Shown here piece by piece: positions 16,701-25,444 of a stretch of DNA of 64,000 nt. The position numbers and the translations under genes were made by a program. Numbering within the stretch: position 1 is the first letter of the stretch; each line of letters begins with the position of its first letter. The notes below the pieces were generated by a model that was not told where the DNA came from, made no database searches, and worked only from the letters and a program-made list of their open reading frames with translations. Location: the NCBI GenBank assembly GCA_041392625.1, contig JAWKLR010000018.1, positions 10,862-74,861 on the forward strand, in the 5' to 3' direction. The DNA comes from M3007 sp041392625. Lineage in GTDB: Bacteria; Bacteroidota; Bacteroidia; Chitinophagales; Saprospiraceae.

Positions 16701-17894
16701 ATGGAGCCCTATTCAATAACGGATACCCAAACAGAAAAACTTGCCATTCTTCCCAAACATCAACAGCTGTTTATCGGGATTCCCCGGGAAGGGAGTTTGC
16801 AGGATAACCGGGTGGCGCTTATTCCCAACTCCATAGCCACACTCACTGCCCACGGGCACCGGATTGTAGTGGAAAGTGGTGCCGGGAAACAAGCCCGGTT
16901 TACCGATAATGATTTCAGCGAAGCGGGGGCCAAAGTGGTTCACAGCGCCGAAGAGGTTTTCAAGGCCGATGTGCTGCTCATGGTTGCCCCGCCTACCCAC
17001 GAAGAAATTCAGATGATGCGGCCCAACCAGGTTGTCATCTCCCCCATCCACCTTCCCCTGATGGACGCCGAGTACATTACCTTATTGCAAAAAAAGCGGG
17101 TAATTGCGCTGGCAATGGAATACATTCAGGACGATGAAAACGGCGATTTTCCCATCGTACGTGTCATGAGCGAACTGGCAGGCACCAGCGCCATCCTGAT
17201 CGCTGCGGAACTTTTGTCGACCGCGCGGGGCGGCATGGGCGTTTTGCTGGGTGGTATAGCCGGTGTGCCTCCGGCAAAAGTGATCATTCTGGGAGCAGGA
17301 GTCGTAGCAGAATATGCCTCTCGTACAGCCGTTGGTTTAGGAGCCGAGGTCCGGATTTTTGACAACAATGTGTACAAACTCATGCGCCTTCAAAAACATG
17401 TGGGCCGACAGTTGTATACTTCGGTGGTCAACCCCACCTATCTCCGTGAGCAATTGCTGACTGCGGATGTAGCCATCGGCGCTGTACACTCACCACATGC
17501 CCGAACACCCATGTTGGTTTCGGAAGACATCGTCAAGCAAATGAAGCCCGGATCGGTGATTGTGGATGTGAGTATTGACCAGGGTGGGTGTTTCGAAAGT
17601 TCCACACCAACCACCCATGAAAAGCCCAGTTTTTTAAAGCACGGTGTCACGCATTATTGCGTGCCCAATATCCCCTCCCGGGTTGCGCGCACGGCTTCAG
17701 AAGCCATCAGCAACATTCTCACCTCCCTATTGATTAAGGCGGAGAATGGTGGCGTTTTACCCCTCATCACTCAACACAAAGGCTTGCGCAATGGGGTGTA
17801 TACCTACAAGGGCTGCCTTACCAATGAATACCTGGGAGAGCGCTTCCAGATCAAAAGCACCAGCCTGGATTTGTTGATTACCTCCGATTTTTAA
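16701..17894 (+). CDS. ald: Alanine dehydrogenase
   Basis: A 397-residue NAD-dependent enzyme interconverting L-alanine and pyruvate plus ammonia. IGIPREGSLQDNRVALIP is the N-terminal AlaDH/PNT signature; VIILGAGVVAEYASRTAVGLGAEVRIFD is the NAD-binding turn, and PNIPSRVARTASEAISN is typical of AlaDH. It lacks the membrane part of transhydrogenase. The ATG at 16701 was chosen over a TTG two codons earlier. Together with alr at 13601 it links alanine metabolism to cell-wall supply; the linkage is inferred from proximity. Confidence 0.88.
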   Translation: MEPYSITDTQTEKLAILPKHQQLFIGIPREGSLQDNRVALIPNSIATLTAHGHRIVVESGAGKQARFTDNDFSEAGAKVVHSAEEVFKADVLLMVAPPTHEEIQMMRPNQVVISPIHLPLMDAEYITLLQKKRVIALAMEYIQDDENGDFPIVRVMSELAGTSAILIAAELLSTARGGMGVLLGGIAGVPPAKVIILGAGVVAEYASRTAVGLGAEVRIFDNNVYKLMRLQKHVGRQLYTSVVNPTYLREQLLTADVAIGAVHSPHARTPMLVSEDIVKQMKPGSVIVDVSIDQGGCFESSTPTTHEKPSFLKHGVTHYCVPNIPSRVARTASEAISNILTSLLIKAENGGVLPLITQHKGLRNGVYTYKGCLTNEYLGERFQIKSTSLDLLITSDF

Positions 17895-17920
17895 GGCGTA
17901 TTTGACTCTTAGTTATCCTC

Positions 17921-18859
17921 TTATTCGGCCAGCCGGCCACAAGCCGTTTGTAGCCGGTTTTTGAGCGGGCTTGAGCGAATCAAACGCAAGTAGGAATCGC
18001 GATTGAATTGCGGACTGCTTTCCGGATTTTTGCCTTGTGCGAGCACATGCGCCAGACTGGCCCAGCCTTTTTCCCGAACAATCATCTGAACAACACAGGT
18101 ACTTGCATCTTCGTCCTGGCTGGGGTGTCCCGATTGTTCCACCTGCAAAGCCAGCGATTCATACCGCTCAATGGTGGCATTATCGGGCCTGCCGTAGTTG
18201 ATGCGGTGCACAACCGGGTCAGAAGGCAGGTAAATCAACTGGAAACGATCGCCATTTTGAAGCGGGAACCCCGTTGGCAGCATCCATTCGGCTTCCGTAC
18301 CTTTAATTTTTCCGGAAAAGGTCTGGTCGTTATCCGTTATGTATTGGTAAAAGGCCTGGGCGGTTTCGCCGCTGTCTCTTTTTATAAAAAAAACTGCTTC
18401 GGTGCTTAGGCCATTTCGGATCAGGTTTTTCACCTGCTTGATCTCTGCCTCTGATTCTATGCCCCAGGCGGCCCATTGTTTTTTCTTTTGCTCTCCGCCA
18501 TACCACAATGCCACATAGAGCACGCCCACTACCAGTGCAGCAGCAGCCAGCACTGTGAGGATGATTTTTTTCATGTAGCCCCGATCCCGAACCTTGCGGG
18601 CCCGGTTAAGTGGGGTATCGGCAGAACGGTTGATTTTAAACTCATAGCTAAAGCCGTTTTCTTCTTTGTGAAGAAAAATCTCAATGAGTTCATCCTGGAT
18701 AAAAAACGTGTAGTGCTTGCTCTTGCGCACCGAAAAATCAATCTGCACGATCTTCCGGTTGATGTGGATAATGACGTGCCCGGTGCGGTCTCCATGATAG
18801 AGACCGACGGGATTGGTTTGTCCGCTATTATCCGTAAAAATCCAAGAGACCTGGGCCAT
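17921..18859 (-). CDS. Unknown single-span membrane protein
   Basis: A 312-residue protein not recognised as any family. Residues 1-92 are soluble beta-rich sequence (GHVIIHINRKIVQIDF, KHYTFFIQDELIEIF); about 96-115 (KKIILTVLAAAALVVGVLYVAL) is one transmembrane helix; 120-312 is a second domain with two Cys (STCVVQMIV, LQTACGRLAE). The topology suggests a cytoplasmic N-terminus and a periplasmic C-terminal domain. It sits 66 bp after the ugd stop on the same strand and may be cotranscribed with it. No function is proposed. Confidence 0.6.
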   Translation of the reverse strand: MAQVSWIFTDNSGQTNPVGLYHGDRTGHVIIHINRKIVQIDFSVRKSKHYTFFIQDELIEIFLHKEENGFSYEFKINRSADTPLNRARKVRDRGYMKKIILTVLAAAALVVGVLYVALWYGGEQKKKQWAAWGIESEAEIKQVKNLIRNGLSTEAVFFIKRDSGETAQAFYQYITDNDQTFSGKIKGTEAEWMLPTGFPLQNGDRFQLIYLPSDPVVHRINYGRPDNATIERYESLALQVEQSGHPSQDEDASTCVVQMIVREKGWASLAHVLAQGKNPESSPQFNRDSYLRLIRSSPLKNRLQTACGRLAE

Positions 18860-18925
18860 AAACGATTCTGTTTGAAAAGAAGGGCAAAAACTCGGAGTTT
18901 GGAAAAGCAGACGATTCGTTCGCTC

Positions 18926-20239
18926 TTATCCTACTTCCGGGCGGCCAATACTCAGGTATTGGAACCCTTTCTCTTTCATCTGATCCAGATCATATACGTT
19001 GCGGCCGTCAATAATCAGTGGTTGCTTGAGCGTCTGCTTGATGCGTTCAAAATCCGGGTTGCGGAACTCCGACCACTCGGTCATAATTGCAAGGCAATCG
19101 GCTCCTTCCAGAACCTCGTACATGTTGTTGCAGAAGGTAATCCGGTCGCCCAAAAGCGCTTTCACATTGTTCATTGCTTCCGGATCGAATGCCAGGATGT
19201 TTGCACCTTCTGCGAGCAGTTCTTCGATAATGACCAAAGCCGGTGCTTCGCGGATATCATCTGTGTTAGGTTTGAACGCAAGTCCCCACACACCAATTGT
19301 TTTGCCCTTCAGATCTTTGCCAAAAAGCTGGATAATTTTTTGGGTTAGGACAGATTTTTGCAAATCGTTCACCTCCATAACCGATTTCAAAATTTTGAAA
19401 TCGTAGGCATGCTCGCCGGCTGTACGGGCCAAAGCCTGTACGTCTTTAGGGAAGCAGGAACCGCCATATCCAATACCGGGGAAAAGGAAGCGTTTGCCAA
19501 TGCGGGTATCGCTACCGATGCCCATACGCACCATATCCACGTTTGCTCCGGTTTTCTCGCACAGGTTGGCAATTTCGTTCATGAAGGTAATCCGTGTAGC
19601 AAGGTAGGCGTTGGCAGCGTATTTGGTCATCTCAGCAGAACGCTCATCCATGAAGTAAATGGGATTACCTTGGCGTACGAATGGCTCATACAACTGCTTC
19701 ATTACCTTGCGCGCCTTTTCGCTCTCAGTTCCGATCACTACGCGGTCGGGCTTGAGGAAGTCTTCCACAGCCACACCTTCCCGCAAAAATTCGGGGTTAG
19801 AAACCACGTCAAACAATTCGCGAGGCAATTTCTTGAGCAGGGTGTTGGTCACTTTTTCAGAAGTACCAACGGGCACGGTGCTTTTATCTACAATCACCTT
19901 GTAGTCGGTGATGATTTCCGACAAATCGGCGGCAACGCCCATGATGTAGGAAAGGTCGGCACTTCCATCCTCACCGGGAGGGGTAGGGAGGGCCAAAAAT
20001 ATAATCTGACTGTTTGCTACGGCTTCTTTCAGATCGGTTGTAAAATGCAGGCGGCCTTCTTTGGTATTGCGCTCAAACAGCACATCCAACCCGGGCTCAA
20101 AAATGGGAATTTCTCCCTGGCGAAGGCGTTCTACCTTATCGCTGTTGTTGTCTACACAATACACGTGATTTCCTGTTTCAGCAAAACAAGTACCGGTAAC
20201 CAGACCGACATAACCAGTTCCTACAACCGCAACATTCAT
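18926..20239 (-). CDS. ugd: UDP-glucose 6-dehydrogenase family protein
   Basis: A 437-residue cytosolic enzyme oxidising UDP-glucose to UDP-glucuronate (or a related nucleotide sugar) for polysaccharide synthesis. N-terminal Rossmann turn VVGTGYVGLVTGTCFAETG, PTPPGEDGSADLS, DKSTVPVGTSEKV, and catalytic Cys loop GYGGSCFPKDVQAL are all present, as is GLAFKPNTDDIREAP. The frame stays open upstream to 20332, but ATG at 20239 begins the family N-terminus. UDP-ManNAc dehydrogenase is an alternative not excluded by sequence alone. Confidence 0.92.
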   Translation of the reverse strand: MNVAVVGTGYVGLVTGTCFAETGNHVYCVDNNSDKVERLRQGEIPIFEPGLDVLFERNTKEGRLHFTTDLKEAVANSQIIFLALPTPPGEDGSADLSYIMGVAADLSEIITDYKVIVDKSTVPVGTSEKVTNTLLKKLPRELFDVVSNPEFLREGVAVEDFLKPDRVVIGTESEKARKVMKQLYEPFVRQGNPIYFMDERSAEMTKYAANAYLATRITFMNEIANLCEKTGANVDMVRMGIGSDTRIGKRFLFPGIGYGGSCFPKDVQALARTAGEHAYDFKILKSVMEVNDLQKSVLTQKIIQLFGKDLKGKTIGVWGLAFKPNTDDIREAPALVIIEELLAEGANILAFDPEAMNNVKALLGDRITFCNNMYEVLEGADCLAIMTEWSEFRNPDFERIKQTLKQPLIIDGRNVYDLDQMKEKGFQYLSIGRPEVG

Positions 20240-20305
20240 ATTGATATTTTTTAATGTTTTATAACTTGTGGGCGAATTCACCAATGGGAATTTCTGTAAG
20301 CTGCG

Positions 20306-20313
20306 CAAAGGTA
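20306..20313 (-). promoter_or_regulatory. -7 element (TACCTTTG) for ugd
   Basis: TAnnTTTG consensus on the minus strand about 67 bases before the ATG at 20239; it lies inside the longer open frame and so supports the shorter start. Confidence 0.45.
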
Positions 20314-20477
20314 CATCGGGAAAACGCAGCAAACACCTATTTTGGGCAAATTAAAATTCAAAACCTGTCATTTATTATCATAAAAGCAGAACAAAATAGG
20401 GCCAACAAGTAAAAAGCACCCACATTGCCGTGAAAAGTATACTTCGGAGCATGGGCCCGCCGTTATCAACCAAGAGC

Positions 20478-21602
20478 ATGTTTAAACATCCATTTTTCAT
20501 TCTGCTTTTTTTACTGGCGCTTCCCGTTACAGCGCCAGGGCAAAAGTTGCGGCCTCCGCTCAACGGGGAAAATATTGTTCCTAATCCGGGCTTTGAGCGC
20601 TTTGTGGGCAAGCCCAAGCGCTGGTTTTACAGTGGCTCTGATTTTAAACTGGGCCCCAAATACTGGTTTAGCGCCAGCACTGCCAGTCCCGATGCCTATG
20701 CCCCGCACATTCGGGTGCCGGGTGAGTGGGCGGTGAATAGTTTTGGCGACTACAAACCGCATTCCGGAAAGTCGATGGCGGGCATTACGGTGTATGGCTG
20801 CACCAATGGTAAACCGCATTGCCGCGAATACATTGAAGTTCAGTTGTCGGAGCCGCTGGTGAAGCAACAGCATTATTATGTGGAGTTTTGGGTGGCCCCC
20901 TTGAAGAAAGGCATGCACATTGATAAAATCGGGGCCTACTTTTCCATCAACCCCATTGCCCGGCTAACCGATGAAATCCTGGTGCGGACGGCCCAGGTGG
21001 AAAGCACAGAACTGCTGAGTCCGGACAAGCCGGGCGACTGGATGAAAGTGTCCGGCTTTTTTGAAGCGACTTATGAAGCCGAGCACATCATCATCGGCAA
21101 CTTCAATGACGACGACAACACAACGGCCCTGGGTGCCGATGCCGAAACCTTTACCTACGCCTATTATTATATAGATGATGTGATTGTAAAAAAGGTCCCG
21201 CCATTTTTGAAGGTACCCGTGAAGCCCGACGATATCCGACTGGCCAAACTGGAGAAGGGCAAAACCTTTGTGCTTCAGAACATCTATTTTGAATTTGATC
21301 GCTACGAGCTAATGCCCCGCTCTTATGTTGAATTGCACAAGTTGGTGCAGATCATGAAAGAGCACCCCAAACTGGTAATCGAACTTACCGGCCATACCGA
21401 CTCCATCGGAACCGATGAGTACAACGACAAACTCTCCGTCCAGCGGGCCACTGCTGTTGTAAACTACCTGACCGCCAATGGCATTTCCAGTCGCCGCCTT
21501 GTTTCCTCTGGCGCCGGTGAGCGCAAGCCCATTGCCGACAACGAAACCGAAGAAGGGCGCGCGAAGAACCGGCGCGTGGAGTTTACGGTGCTGAGAAATT
21601 AG
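20478..21602 (+). CDS. OmpA family protein with N-terminal carbohydrate-binding-like domain
   Basis: A 374-residue envelope protein. Signal peptide MFKHPFFILLFLLALPVTAPGQ, chosen over ATG at 20430, which adds 16 residues before it. Residues 25-240 begin NIVPNPGFERF and contain GKSMAGITVYG, a jelly-roll pattern seen in carbohydrate-binding-type modules of Bacteroidota. Residues 255-374 are an OmpA domain (NIYFEFDRYELMPRSYVEL, ELTGHTDSIGTDEYNDKLS, NRRVEFTVLRN) predicted to bind peptidoglycan. Divergent from ugd. Confidence 0.85.
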   Translation: MFKHPFFILLFLLALPVTAPGQKLRPPLNGENIVPNPGFERFVGKPKRWFYSGSDFKLGPKYWFSASTASPDAYAPHIRVPGEWAVNSFGDYKPHSGKSMAGITVYGCTNGKPHCREYIEVQLSEPLVKQQHYYVEFWVAPLKKGMHIDKIGAYFSINPIARLTDEILVRTAQVESTELLSPDKPGDWMKVSGFFEATYEAEHIIIGNFNDDDNTTALGADAETFTYAYYYIDDVIVKKVPPFLKVPVKPDDIRLAKLEKGKTFVLQNIYFEFDRYELMPRSYVELHKLVQIMKEHPKLVIELTGHTDSIGTDEYNDKLSVQRATAVVNYLTANGISSRRLVSSGAGERKPIADNETEEGRAKNRRVEFTVLRN

Positions 21603-21728
21603 GGGAAAGTCTCTTCCAGAAAGGCTTTCAAACACGGTTTTTTCATTCACTTTTTTCGCTTTTCCCTTCCAGATTTCCATTCAAAAACCCATTCAACGTA
21701 TTTTTACGTTAATAAACTAAAAAAATAG

Positions 21729-21759
21729 TTGCAAAACTAAAAAATGCGATTTACCTTTG
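21729..21759 (+). promoter_or_regulatory. Promoter of the blaI-like operon (TTG, 20-bp spacer, TACCTTTG)
   Basis: -33 TTG at 21729-21731 and -7 TACCTTTG at 21752-21759: the best match to the Bacteroidota consensus in the window. It lies 31 bases before the blaI ATG. A BlaI-type repressor would be expected to bind around here; the imperfect tagttgcaaaacta pattern could be part of its operator. Confidence 0.6.
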
Positions 21760-21789
21760 TCGCAACACAGCAACTAAAGGTGTTTCGCT

Positions 21790-22149
21790 ATGCAAAAACT
21801 TACGAAAGGAGAAGAAGATGTCATGCAGTTCATTTGGACACTGGAGCGGTGCACGGTGAGTGACATCCTGGAACAAATGGGAGAACCCCGTCCACCCCAC
21901 AGCACAGTTTCAAGTGTGGTGCGGATTCTGGAAAGGAAGGGATATGTTGACCACAAAGCCTACGGCAAAACCTACGAGTATTTCCCCCTGATTGATAAAG
22001 AGGAATACGGCAAGCGCTCGCTCAAGGATGTGCTGACCAACTACTTCGATGGTTCGGTTTCCCGCCTCGTTTCCCACCTGGTTGAAAACCCAAAGATCAA
22101 GGAAGAGGACCTGAACGAAATTTTGAAAAAACTGGATAAACAAGGCTAA
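21790..22149 (+). CDS. BlaI/MecI/CopY family transcriptional repressor
   Basis: A 119-residue winged-helix DNA-binding protein. LTKGEEDVMQFIWTLERCTVSDILEQMG then STVSSVVRILERKGYVDHKAYGKTYEYFP are the recognition helices and wing of the family; the C-terminal helices (LKDVLTNYFDGSVSRLVSHL) mediate dimerisation. It probably represses its own operon. Three bases separate it from the M56 peptidase gene, so they are cotranscribed: the pair is the known sensor-protease/repressor module. No beta-lactamase is nearby. Confidence 0.9.
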   Translation: MQKLTKGEEDVMQFIWTLERCTVSDILEQMGEPRPPHSTVSSVVRILERKGYVDHKAYGKTYEYFPLIDKEEYGKRSLKDVLTNYFDGSVSRLVSHLVENPKIKEEDLNEILKKLDKQG

Positions 22150-22152
22150 ACT

Positions 22153-23331
22153 ATGTGGAAAATTCTCATTCAAATCAGCATATTTTGGAGTCTGAGTGCG
22201 CTTGTTTATCACGCCCTCCTGCGCAAGGAAACATTTTTTGCATCCAGCAGAATGTACCTGATCCTGACGGCCACGGCCGGACTTGTGCTGCCTTTTATCC
22301 TGCCAATGATTCCCACATCGGCCCTGCCGGCTATCCCATTTGAACTGAATGTACCCGAACTGCTCGTACATGCAGAAGCAGGTAAAACGAGTCAGGGACC
22401 CGGGCTTGCGGTGTACTTGTTTGCCGGCGTTTATTTTGCGGGACTGGCAATTGCCTTGTTCCGAATTGGCTTGGGCTTGTTCCGACTGGCCCGCCTCATT
22501 CGCAGCAGCCAGACGGAACTGCTACCCGATGGGTGCCGCTTGATCCGAACGGATTCTACCCAGTTGCCATACTCCTTTTTCCACTGGATTATTATCCCAT
22601 CGGATTACAGCGAGGCCGATTCTTCGGGTGCAGCCATTTTATCGCACGAGCGGGCCCATGCACATGGATGGCACAGCGTGGATGTGCTTGCATTTGAATT
22701 GCTTTCGGCAGTTTTTTGGTTTCACCCCTTGGCGCATTGGTATCGGAAAAGCCTGCGCAATGTGCATGAGTACCTAGCCGACAATGAAGCAGCGCGGGTC
22801 ATCAGCAAAAAAGAATATGGTCTGCTTTTGATCCAACAGATACAGCCCAATTTTCAAATGGCCCTGGTGCATCATTTTTTCCAGTCGCCCATGAAAAATC
22901 GGTTACTTATGCTCACCCGGCAGCATGGAAAGCGCAGCCGAATCCTGAAATACACCTTGATCCTGCCCCTATTTATGTGCATCGCCTGGGCCTTCCTTCC
23001 CGGCCCCACAACACACAAGGCAAAGCAAGAGGGCAGCATGCCCGAGTACCCGGGCGGCATTGTGGCCCTTATGGAGTACCTGAGTAAAAATACCGAATAC
23101 CCGGAAGCCGCAAAAGCGGCAAATGTGACGGGGGTAGCCCACCTGGAAATTACCGTTGATAAAACCGGACTGGTAAGCGAAGCCAGGGTATTGAACCAGG
23201 ATATTGATCCTTCTCTGGCAGAGGAAGCCATTCGCGTGGTGGAATCCATGCCGCGCTGGAAACCGGCTGAGGTGGATGGGAAGCCTGTGGTTGGAAAACT
23301 CACACTCCCAATACGCTTTCAGCTGGAGTAG
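22153..23331 (+). CDS. BlaR1-type M56 metallopeptidase fused to a TonB C-terminal domain
   Basis: A 392-residue inner-membrane protein. Hydrophobic spans lie near 4-22, 34-55, 86-112 and 266-284; the zinc motif HERAH is at 165-169 with the third ligand in HEYLADNEA near 205-212. After the last span, residues 297-392 form a TonB C-terminal domain (MPEYPGGIVALMEYL, PEAAKAANVTGVAHLEITV, MPRWKPAEVDGKPVVGKLTLPI). The M56 part is expected to cleave or inactivate the BlaI-like repressor upon a signal, and the TonB domain faces the periplasm. What it senses is unknown. Confidence 0.88.
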   Translation: MWKILIQISIFWSLSALVYHALLRKETFFASSRMYLILTATAGLVLPFILPMIPTSALPAIPFELNVPELLVHAEAGKTSQGPGLAVYLFAGVYFAGLAIALFRIGLGLFRLARLIRSSQTELLPDGCRLIRTDSTQLPYSFFHWIIIPSDYSEADSSGAAILSHERAHAHGWHSVDVLAFELLSAVFWFHPLAHWYRKSLRNVHEYLADNEAARVISKKEYGLLLIQQIQPNFQMALVHHFFQSPMKNRLLMLTRQHGKRSRILKYTLILPLFMCIAWAFLPGPTTHKAKQEGSMPEYPGGIVALMEYLSKNTEYPEAAKAANVTGVAHLEITVDKTGLVSEARVLNQDIDPSLAEEAIRVVESMPRWKPAEVDGKPVVGKLTLPIRFQLE

Positions 23332-23469
23332 GAGCGCAGTTCAGCTCAAGTCCACTTTTTTCTAACATCAAAATTAATTGCATAGAACGAATCCGGTATC
23401 TGTGATGCCCAGGGGTTTCTATGCCCGCTAAGAACAACCTATTTTTTTTACAACTAAATTTTATTTGCT

Positions 23470-23877
23470 ATGAAAACCTTCAACACCATTGCAGTTCTCC
23501 TCATCTGTTTACTTTCTTCCGGCAGCATGATGGCACAATCCAAAAACGATGTGGCTACCAAACATGAAGTGGACAAAATGCCGGAATACCCAGGCGGAAT
23601 GACCGAATTGGTTGGCTATTTGGGCAATACCATCAAGTACCCGGAGGGCGCCAAAAAAGCCGGAGCAGAAGCGACGATTTTTATCAAGTTTGTTGTGGAT
23701 AAAAAAGGAAAAGTGACCAAGGTTTCCAGCATGTCCAAAGAAGAAGACACCCGCGAGGATATGATCATGGAGGCTATCCGGGTAATCAAATCCATGCCGA
23801 ATTGGATGCCTGCTGAAAAAGACGGGAAAAAAGTGGCCTGCGAAATGGTATTGCCTATTAAGTTTAAACTGAACTAA
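23470..23877 (+). CDS. Secreted TonB C-terminal domain protein
   Basis: A 135-residue protein: signal peptide MKTFNTIAVLLICLLSSGSMMAQ, then only a TonB-type domain (MPEYPGGMTELVGYLGNTIKYP, ATIFIKFVVDKKGKV, MPNWMPAEKDGKK). It closely parallels the C-terminus of the preceding M56 protein, so the two probably arose by duplication. Without an N-terminal membrane anchor it is a free periplasmic domain rather than a classic energy transducer. It lies 138 bp after the M56 gene and is followed by a terminator. Confidence 0.85.
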   Translation: MKTFNTIAVLLICLLSSGSMMAQSKNDVATKHEVDKMPEYPGGMTELVGYLGNTIKYPEGAKKAGAEATIFIKFVVDKKGKVTKVSSMSKEEDTREDMIMEAIRVIKSMPNWMPAEKDGKKVACEMVLPIKFKLN

Positions 23878-23935
23878 GCGGTTATCTAAACCTGCTCCCG
23901 GGAACCTGAACCTACCTAGAATTACCTGCATGTGA

Positions 23936-23967
23936 AGAGTTGTGCGCAATGCACAGCTCTTTTTTTG
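23936..23967 (+). terminator. Intrinsic terminator after the TonB-domain gene
   Basis: Stem AGAGTTGTGC / GCACAGCTCT (one wobble pair) with a 5-base loop, followed by T7. Confidence 0.85.
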
Positions 23968-24065
23968 TTGTAGGGGAAAACTTGTTGTTTGCCTGATCTA
24001 CACAAAACCTGTAAGTTCTTCATGGTATTTATTGTTCATATAATGAAAAAGCCGTTATTTTGCAC

Positions 24066-24220
24066 TCTTCTAAGCATACCAGGTATGTAATCATCACCTT
24101 CAGGCAGCGAAACAAATGTTAGCGGCACCTTATACTTAGCCTTTTGAGGGCGTTTGGTGTCCAGGCGAAAAGGTTTTAATCTGTGACGGCCCGGGTTGCC
24201 GTACGTCTTAAGAAAAGTTT
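24066..24220 (+). ncRNA. Candidate structured RNA in a 735-bp gene-free stretch (possibly 6S-like)
   Basis: The gap 23878-24613 contains no convincing gene. A weak promoter (TTG near 24032, TTATTTTG near 24054) precedes a segment whose ends can pair: CTCTTCTAAGCATACC near 24066 with a stretch ending GTCTTAAGAAAAG near 24217, with a bulge and two mismatches. Inner helices GGCACC / GGTGTC and GCC / GGC around ttttga are also possible. The overall long closing stem with inner bubble resembles 6S RNA, but no signature was verified. This is a hypothesis from manual folding. Confidence 0.3.
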
Positions 24221-24613
24221 TAATCTAAAAGCGTGGAATGCGATCCCGGCTTGGATGTTGGCAACAGCAGCAAGACGGAACAACATTCTAATTCACCCGA
24301 TTCCTTCTGACTTACCAAAGATAGATGTCTGAAAACCGATTGCGCGGTAAATCCATCCGCACCTCAACTTGGCCTGTTTTTTGCTCCTTTCCAAGGAGTT
24401 TAGTTTTTGGGCAATGGTCATCTCTGACCGAAAACAACCAATTTCATTTTGAATCTTGTGAAAATGCCAAGCCATACCTATACGTATGTCAGCATATCTG
24501 ATCGCATTCAGAACACAAGCAGTTTGAAAGCCGGGCGCATCTTGCCTTGGTTTTGCTAAAAAAACAGACATTATTCACTTCACCATCGAGTCTAATCCTT
24601 AAAGATTATTTCC

Positions 24614-25402
24614 ATGAGCCACTTTGTACGAATTCTTTTGTTTTCCGGCTTATTGTCGATGAGCTCAGCGCTCCATGCACAGGCCGGGTTTTTCCTCCCT
24701 ACCGTTAATGAAGCGGTACCCAATACGGTTGTGACCGTACCGGTCAGCGTATTGAATTTTGACAGCATTGTTTCCGCTCAGTTTGTTGTTTCCTGGGACC
24801 CGGCGGTTCTGGATTACCTCGCGGTTGTCAGTTTCAACATGGAGGATTTATCCTCTGAAAAATTTGGTGAAACAGAGGTTGACAGTGGCTTCCTCCGCGT
24901 AGTGTGGTGGCATACCGGCAATGGGCTTTCAGTAGCCGATTCAACGCCTATTTTTAAAATAAAATTCAAGGTGATTGGAACCGACAGCACCCTTTCGCCT
25001 TTGCAAATAACCCAGCTCCCGCCCAATACCTTTTACGAGGTTGCGGATGCGTATGGAAACTTTTTTGATCTGGAGTCCAGCCTAATCTATAATGGCAGTG
25101 TAGCCGTGGGTTTTGTGCTCGATGCCAGCGAACCATTTCAGCTGGATGCTCTACAGGCCTATGTCGCTCCGAACCCGATTAGCAGTCAATCCAAACTCTT
25201 TCTGGAGTCGGATGAAGCCATTAATTTGAGGTATTCAATTGTTAATGCATCGGGCCAATCACTTTTTTTTGAAAAAATTTCACTGCCCCCGGGCAAACAT
25301 GGCATGGAAATTGCCACCCCCCTATTACGGCAACGTGGACCACATTACCTCGTGTTACAGACACCCAAAACGACACGCGTGATTCCGCTGCTTATATTTT
25401 GA
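24614..25402 (+). CDS. Secreted cohesin-domain protein with T9SS-type C-terminus
   Basis: A 262-residue protein. Signal peptide ends near ALHAQ (residue 23). Residues 30-160 match the cohesin fold: VTVPVSVLNFDSIVSAQFVVSWDPAVLDYLAV, then the late strands FKIKFKVIGTDSTLS. Residues 180-262 (YVAPNPISSQSKLFLE, IVNASGQSLFFEKISL, HYLVLQTPKTT) look like a T9SS type A sorting domain. Cohesins bind dockerins in cellulosomes but also occur in unrelated surface proteins. It is followed after about 40 bp by the giant adhesin with three more cohesin-like modules, so an operon is likely. Confidence 0.75.
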   Translation: MSHFVRILLFSGLLSMSSALHAQAGFFLPTVNEAVPNTVVTVPVSVLNFDSIVSAQFVVSWDPAVLDYLAVVSFNMEDLSSEKFGETEVDSGFLRVVWWHTGNGLSVADSTPIFKIKFKVIGTDSTLSPLQITQLPPNTFYEVADAYGNFFDLESSLIYNGSVAVGFVLDASEPFQLDALQAYVAPNPISSQSKLFLESDEAINLRYSIVNASGQSLFFEKISLPPGKHGMEIATPLLRQRGPHYLVLQTPKTTRVIPLLIF

Positions 25403-25444
25403 TTCAATCCTTTTTATTCATCCCTTATTTCCAGCTTGTTAAAG

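Noticed and set aside
16701..17894. NAD(P) transhydrogenase alpha subunit
   Set aside because: It shares the N-terminal fold, but the C-terminus and the lack of membrane spans and of pntB fit alanine dehydrogenase.
21790..23331. Beta-lactam resistance regulator pair
   Set aside because: The fold fits BlaI/BlaR1, but the sensor lacks a penicillin-binding domain and no beta-lactamase is nearby.
24293..24571. 92-codon minus-strand frame in the gene-free stretch
   Set aside because: No start signal and no known family were seen; it could be a remnant but cannot be supported.
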